From assembly GCF_001969365.1 (NCBI RefSeq), contig NZ_CP019312.1, positions 1,798,001 to 1,862,000 of the forward strand: DNA of 64,000 nucleotides, given 5' to 3'. The stretch is from Tateyamaria omphalii (GTDB lineage: Bacteria; Pseudomonadota; Alphaproteobacteria; Rhodobacterales; Rhodobacteraceae). Below are positions 60,195 through 64,000 of this stretch, one piece after another (position 1 is the stretch's first letter; every line of letters begins with the position of its first letter). A model generated the notes under the pieces. It did no database searches. It saw only the letters and a program-made list of their open reading frames with translations, and was not told the DNA's origin. A program made the position numbers and the translations under genes.

Positions 60195-61367
60195 ATGAAT
60201 TTCGATACGCTTGTCATTGGCGCCGGTGCAGCCGGCATGATGTGCGCGGCCCATGCAGGCGGGCGCGTTCTGCTGGTGGATCATGCCAAGGCGCCGGGAG
60301 AAAAGATCCGGATCTCCGGTGGCGGGCGCTGCAATTTCACGAACCTCTATTGCGATCCGCACGCCTTCATCAGCGAGAACCCACATTTCGCAAAATCTGC
60401 GCTCGCACGCTACACCCAATGGGATTTCATCGACCTCGTGGACCGGCACGGAATCCCGTGGCACGAGAAAACCCTTGGCCAGCTGTTCTGCGACAACTCG
60501 GCCAAGGACATCATCGGCATGCTGCGCGGTCTTCTGCAGGCGTCCGGGGTGGAGTTGCATTTGCAAACCGAGATCACAGATTTTGCAAAGAGCAACGAAA
60601 CCTTCACATTCACCCTGAACGGCACGAACCAACACACTGCCCGCAACACGGTCATCGCAACGGGCGGCAAATCCATTCCCAAGATGGGGGCCACCGGCTT
60701 TGCCTACGACATCGCGCGGCAGTTCGGCCACCGGATCACGGCCACCGAACCCGCACTGGTTCCCTTCACCTTCCCCGACCGGCGCTTTGCCGACATCTCG
60801 GGCGTCTCCTGCCCGGCCCGCGTCACCGCCAACGGCACCAGCTTTGACGAAGCCATGCTCTTTACCCACCGCGGGCTGTCCGGCCCCGCGATTCTGCAAG
60901 CCTCCAGCTATTGGGACGCAGGCGACAGGATCAAGGTCCACCTCGCACCCGAGACGGACCTGGGCGCAACCCTGCGCGATAAACGCACCGCCGACGGCAA
61001 GAAAGCCCTGACAACCGAACTGGCGCGCCACCTCCCCGCGCGCCTCGTCGACCATCTGAGCACGCAGATGGATCTGTCGGGCCGCCTCGGTGACCTCTCA
61101 GACGCGCGGATCGACGCGCTGATACACGACTTGACCCAATGGCAACTGACTCCCGGAGGCACCGAAGGCTACCGCACGGCAGAAGTCACACGCGGCGGCG
61201 TGGCCACCGAACAGATCAGCTCAAAAACCATGGAATCCCAAACCACACCCGGCCTCTACTTCATCGGCGAAGCGCTCGATGTCACCGGGTGGCTGGGGGG
61301 CTACAACTTCCAATGGGCCTGGTCCTCGGCCATGGCCACCGCGCGGCATCTCGCCTCCCAAACCTGA
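60195..61367 (+). CDS. HI0933-like flavoprotein (NAD(P)/FAD-dependent oxidoreductase)
   Basis: A 390-residue flavoprotein of the HI0933/BaiN-type family. The dinucleotide motif VIGAGAAGMMCA is at residues 7-18, followed by the family signature GEKIRISGGGRCNFTN near residues 35-50, and the late LYFIGEALDVTGWLGGYNFQWAWSSA block that binds FAD. Substrate not known. It is on the plus strand, opposite to the cell-division genes around it, and breaks the ftsW-murD spacing. The ATG at 60195 is preferred because it begins right at the flavin motif; the open frame extends upstream into the pseudogene region. Confidence 0.88.
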   Translation: MNFDTLVIGAGAAGMMCAAHAGGRVLLVDHAKAPGEKIRISGGGRCNFTNLYCDPHAFISENPHFAKSALARYTQWDFIDLVDRHGIPWHEKTLGQLFCDNSAKDIIGMLRGLLQASGVELHLQTEITDFAKSNETFTFTLNGTNQHTARNTVIATGGKSIPKMGATGFAYDIARQFGHRITATEPALVPFTFPDRRFADISGVSCPARVTANGTSFDEAMLFTHRGLSGPAILQASSYWDAGDRIKVHLAPETDLGATLRDKRTADGKKALTTELARHLPARLVDHLSTQMDLSGRLGDLSDARIDALIHDLTQWQLTPGGTEGYRTAEVTRGGVATEQISSKTMESQTTPGLYFIGEALDVTGWLGGYNFQWAWSSAMATARHLASQT

Positions 61368-61430
61368 CCGCGCTTTGTCTCGGTGAGCGTGAAGCCGAAC
61401 ATCAAAAATGTCATGCGCGCGTCGGCGCGC

Positions 61431-62834
61431 TCAATTGGATCGCAGCCGCTTGGTCACCTGCGCCACGAAATCCTCACCGCGCCGTTCAAAGCTGTCATAC
61501 TGATCAAAACTGGCAGCCGCCGGGGCCAGCAGGACCACGTCCCCCGCCTCCGCCTCCGCCATCGCAGCCGCTACAGCCGCGTCCATGGTGCCGCACACCT
61601 GCGCATCCACATCAAGCTGCATCGCAAATTGTGCAGCTTCGCGTCCGATGACATAGGCTTTCTTCACCCTATCCGCGACCACGCGCAGCGCGTCCACGCC
61701 GCCCTCTTTCTGCAAGCCACCGCAAATCCAGCGGATGTTGTCAAAAGCCGCGAGTGCCTTGGCGGCACTGTCGACATTCGTGGCCTTGCTGTCGTTGACA
61801 TACCGCACCCCACCCGCCTCCGCGATGGTCTGGCTGCGGTGCGGCAGGCCCGCAAAACTGTGAAAGGCCCGCTCGATCACCTTTGGCGCAATGCCCACCG
61901 CGCGGGCCGCGGCATAGGCGGCGCAGGCATTTTGATGATTGTGCGCACCGGGCAGCCCCGCCACGCCGCGCAAATCAACGGACGCAACCTGCCGCCCCTT
62001 GCGGTACTCCGACAAGAACCCTTTTCTCGAAAACACCTGCCAGCCCGGCCCCGTGAGCTTCTCGGCCACCGACACGCGGATGACGCGGTCATCCGTCGGC
62101 CCTTCGGACATCTGCCCCGCCAGAAACCGCCCCTCGTCCTCGTCCACCCCGATCACGGCCCGGTCCGGGCCGCCCTCGGCAAACAGCCTGCGCTTGGCGG
62201 CGAAGTAGCCGCCCATGCCCGCATGGCGGTCCAGATGATCGGGGGAAAGGTTGGTAAAAACCGCCACATCAGGCGTCAGACTGCGCGCCAGCTCGGTCTG
62301 GTAGCTGGACAATTCCAGTACCACGACCTCGCCATCCAGCGGTGGCTCGATATCCAGAACCCCGCGCCCAATGTTGCCTGCCAGTTGGCTTGGCCTGTGC
62401 GCAACCTCCATGATGTGATGGATCAGTGCACAGGTGGTGGATTTGCCGTTCGACCCGGTGACCGCAATGACCCGCGGCGCCGTGTCGAACCTGTGCCAGT
62501 CGGAAGTCGCAAAGGACTGAAAGAACAACCCTATGTCATTGTCGACCGGCACGCCTGCCTCCCAGGCTGCCGCGATGACCGGGTTCGGCGTGGGGTAGAG
62601 GTGCGAAATACCGGGGCTGACGATCAGGCGCGCGATGTCCTCAAAGGCCCCCTGTTTCCTGAGGTTGAGGCAGGTAAACCCCTCCGCTTGGGCGCGCGCC
62701 TGCGCCTCCGGGTTGTCGTCCCAGCACACGGGCGTCGCACCACCCGCAGCCAGCGCGCGGGCCGCCGACAGGCCCGAGCGGCCCAGCCCCAGCACCGCCA
62801 CGCGCGCGCCAGTCAGACCTTGCACCGGGATCAT
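61431..62834 (-). CDS. murD: UDP-N-acetylmuramoylalanine--D-glutamate ligase
   Basis: Adds D-glutamate to UDP-MurNAc-L-alanine in the cytoplasm. 467 residues. Family features: N-terminal [18 protein letters not shown]-loop TGSNGKST at residues 126-133, and the Mur-ligase segments [15 protein letters not shown] and [20 protein letters not shown] VNDSKATN near residue 335. It is 61 bases downstream of the SDR gene, across a stop-anchored repeat. Confidence 0.97.
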   Translation of the reverse strand: MIPVQGLTGARVAVLGLGRSGLSAARALAAGGATPVCWDDNPEAQARAQAEGFTCLNLRKQGAFEDIARLIVSPGISHLYPTPNPVIAAAWEAGVPVDNDIGLFFQSFATSDWHRFDTAPRVIAVTGSNGKSTTCALIHHIMEVAHRPSQLAGNIGRGVLDIEPPLDGEVVVLELSSYQTELARSLTPDVAVFTNLSPDHLDRHAGMGGYFAAKRRLFAEGGPDRAVIGVDEDEGRFLAGQMSEGPTDDRVIRVSVAEKLTGPGWQVFSRKGFLSEYRKGRQVASVDLRGVAGLPGAHNHQNACAAYAAARAVGIAPKVIERAFHSFAGLPHRSQTIAEAGGVRYVNDSKATNVDSAAKALAAFDNIRWICGGLQKEGGVDALRVVADRVKKAYVIGREAAQFAMQLDVDAQVCGTMDAAVAAAMAEAEAGDVVLLAPAAASFDQYDSFERRGEDFVAQVTKRLRSN

Positions 62835-62845
62835 GGCGTTGCGCT

Positions 62846-62898
62846 CTGGGGGCTCTGCCCCCAGACCCCCGACGTATTTTTGGCCAGAAGAAGCATCA
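62846..62898 (-). repeat. stop-anchored repeat after the SDR gene in the dcw cluster
   Basis: On the minus strand the element begins with the SDR stop codon: TGATGCTTCTTCTGGCC, then AAAAATACG, then a GC hairpin CTGGGGGC-AGA-GCCCCCAG (62846-62864). The first 26 bases align with those after the lipoprotein hydrolase gene at 29489 with only a few changes. It sits between two co-directional genes. Confidence 0.75.
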
Positions 62899-63552
62899 CC
62901 ACGCCATTTCTCTGCGGTTACGAAAGAACTTGCCCGTCAGGTCGCCCGGCGCAACAAGGGCGAGCCAGATCGCGGTATCCGCCCCCTCGTCGGGCGTGCG
63001 GGGTGCGGCTTGGCCACCCATGCGCGTGTGCACCCAGCCGGGGCACATCGCGTTGATGGTCACGCCTTGCGGCAGATCGCGCGGCAAAGTGTGGGACAGC
63101 GCATTCAGCGCCGCCTTGGCCACACCGTAGCCGCCCGGGCCTTCCATCCCCTCGTCATAGGCGCCCCAGCCGGAACTCACATTGATGATCCGCCCCTGCC
63201 CCGCCTGCGCCATGTGCGGCAGGCACAGCAGGATCAACTCGAACGGCGCGTGGAACATCACCTGCATCGACCGGCGCAAACCGTCGGGATTGGCGATCAT
63301 GCTGTCTTCGATCAGGATGCCCGCATTGTTGATCAGGATATCGACAGGTCCCGCCGCCGCCATTGCAGGCGCAAAGGTCTCGGGCGCTTCCAAATCCAAT
63401 TGTACCCACGCGCAGCCAAGGTCTTGTGCCGCCGCCGCACCAGCCTGCGCATCGCGCGCCCCGATCACCACTTCGACACCCCGCGCAAGCAGTCCCTGCG
63501 CCACGGCATAGCCGATGCCCCGATTGCCGCCTGTGACCAGCGCCCGCGCCAT
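62896..63552 (-). CDS. SDR family oxidoreductase coupled to mraY
   Basis: A 218-residue short-chain dehydrogenase. Cofactor motif TGGNRGIG (residues 7-14), NNAG near residue 76 and catalytic YGVAK near residue 141. It resembles the SDRs of carbonyl-reductase type, with an ending that is shorter than in FabG. The ATG shares its A with the TGA stop of mraY (TGATG), so its translation is coupled to that essential gene, which is unusual for an SDR. Its substrate is unknown. Confidence 0.88.
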   Translation of the reverse strand: MARALVTGGNRGIGYAVAQGLLARGVEVVIGARDAQAGAAAAQDLGCAWVQLDLEAPETFAPAMAAAGPVDILINNAGILIEDSMIANPDGLRRSMQVMFHAPFELILLCLPHMAQAGQGRIINVSSGWGAYDEGMEGPGGYGVAKAALNALSHTLPRDLPQGVTINAMCPGWVHTRMGGQAAPRTPDEGADTAIWLALVAPGDLTGKFFRNRREMAW

Positions 63553-64000
63553 CAGCGGACCTTGAGCGTCGCCAGACCGATCATCGCCAGGATCAACGAG
63601 ATGATCCAGAACCGGATCACGATCTGCGGCTCAGCCCAGCCCTTCTTTTCATAGTGGTGGTGGATGGGCGCCATCAGGAACACCCGCTTGCCCGTGCGCT
63701 TGAAATAGAGGACTTGCACGATCACTGACAGCGCCTCGACCACGAAAAGACCGCCGACGATGGCCAGCACCAATTCGTGTTTGGTCGCCACCGCAATCGC
63801 ACCCAGCGCCCCGCCCAAAGCCAGCGACCCTGTGTCGCCCATGAACACCGCAGCGGGGGGAGCATTGTACCACAAAAACCCGAGCCCCCCGCCAAAGAGT
63901 GCCGCGGCAAAGATAAGCAATTCGCCCGTGCCCGGCACATAGTGCACGTCCAGATACTCAGTGAAATCGACGCGCCCCACGGCATAGGCAATGATCCCCA
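63552..64000 (-). CDS. mraY: phospho-N-acetylmuramoyl-pentapeptide transferase, 5'-truncated by the window edge
   Basis: The C-terminal 148 residues of MraY, which transfers phospho-MurNAc-pentapeptide to undecaprenyl phosphate to make lipid I in the membrane. Visible blocks include [21 protein letters not shown] (the conserved catalytic-loop Asp), [20 protein letters not shown], and [23 protein letters not shown] with the HHH cluster near the C-terminus. The rest of the gene lies beyond 64000. The stop overlaps the following SDR start. Confidence 0.95.
   Translation of the reverse strand, partial: GIIAYAVGRVDFTEYLDVHYVPGTGELLIFAAALFGGGLGFLWYNAPPAAVFMGDTGSLALGGALGAIAVATKHELVLAIVGGLFVVEALSVIVQVLYFKRTGKRVFLMAPIHHHYEKKGWAEPQIVIRFWIISLILAMIGLATLKVR

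Noticed and set aside
1..64000. tRNA or rRNA genes
   Set aside because: No cloverleaf-like or ribosomal RNA sequence was recognised in the gaps; a tRNAscan run would be the decisive check.

Overview
The window reads as a chromosomal stretch of a high-GC alphaproteobacterium, most likely a member of the Rhodobacteraceae (Roseobacter lineage). The main evidence is the reversed division and cell-wall (dcw) block mraY-murD-ftsW-murG-murC-murB-ddl-ftsQ-ftsA-ftsZ followed by lpxC-bamD-recN. Further support comes from aerobic-type cobalt chelatase genes (cobS, cobT), a pntAB transhydrogenase pair, small DUF2484-type membrane proteins between murC and murB, and several small families (DUF3422, DUF1636, DUF2256, DUF1993, DUF4177, DUF427) that are common there. 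The assignment is inferred from protein resemblance and gene order, not from a database search. No rRNA, tRNA, CRISPR array, prophage or intact insertion sequence was found.

Layout. 1-3.8 kb: a peptide-type ABC importer (binding protein and two permeases, no ATPases in view). 3.8-10.9 kb: an orphan periplasmic binding protein, a DUF3422 membrane protein, an alpha/beta-hydrolase-like protein, pntB-pntA and a small membrane methyltransferase, all on the minus strand. 11-16.1 kb: an SDR oxidoreductase, a RAYT-family protein that has lost its catalytic residues and lies against a REP pair, a glutamine-amidotransferase-like hydrolase, and the glyoxylate genes glcG and glcB. 16.3-19.8 kb: a tightly overlapping vitamin B12 uptake operon (DUF1636, ATPase, binding protein, permease) behind a clear cobalamin riboswitch. 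20-24.1 kb: FkbM methyltransferase, a glycosyltransferase, a cryptochrome/photolyase coupled to a 50-residue DUF2256 zinc-ribbon-like protein, and a GFA-type protein. 24.3-30.3 kb: pepN, then a compact four-gene cluster ending in a lipoprotein hydrolase, then a lytic transglycosylase. 30.5-37.3 kb: two family-unknown proteins, gatB, a methyltransferase, a thioesterase, DUF4177, BolA and a J-domain protein. 37.5-41 kb: cobS and cobT, with a low-GC lipoprotein gene wedged between them. 41-43.2 kb: an M24 peptidase and DUF427. From 43.2 kb to the end: a ClC chloride protein, recN, bamD, lpxC, and the dcw cluster running to a 5'-truncated mraY.

How it fits together. The dcw block makes lipid II precursors (MraY, MurG, MurC, MurD, MurB, Ddl) and the divisome (FtsW, FtsQ, FtsA, FtsZ). 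It is interrupted in three places by non-canonical genes: an SDR coupled to mraY, a flavoprotein plus a frameshifted peroxiredoxin remnant between ftsW and murD, and four tiny membrane proteins between murC and murB. The riboswitch-controlled uptake operon and cobST together indicate a cell that both makes and salvages cobalamin.

The most unusual signals are repeats. One family (here called the stop-anchored repeat) begins exactly at the TGA stop codon of three unrelated genes and continues into a GC hairpin; a diverged fourth copy sits between glcB and glcG. A second family is REP/BIME-like palindromes with a TACG tail, found at 1.7, 11.9 and 34.0 kb, one set lying against the apparently dead RAYT gene.
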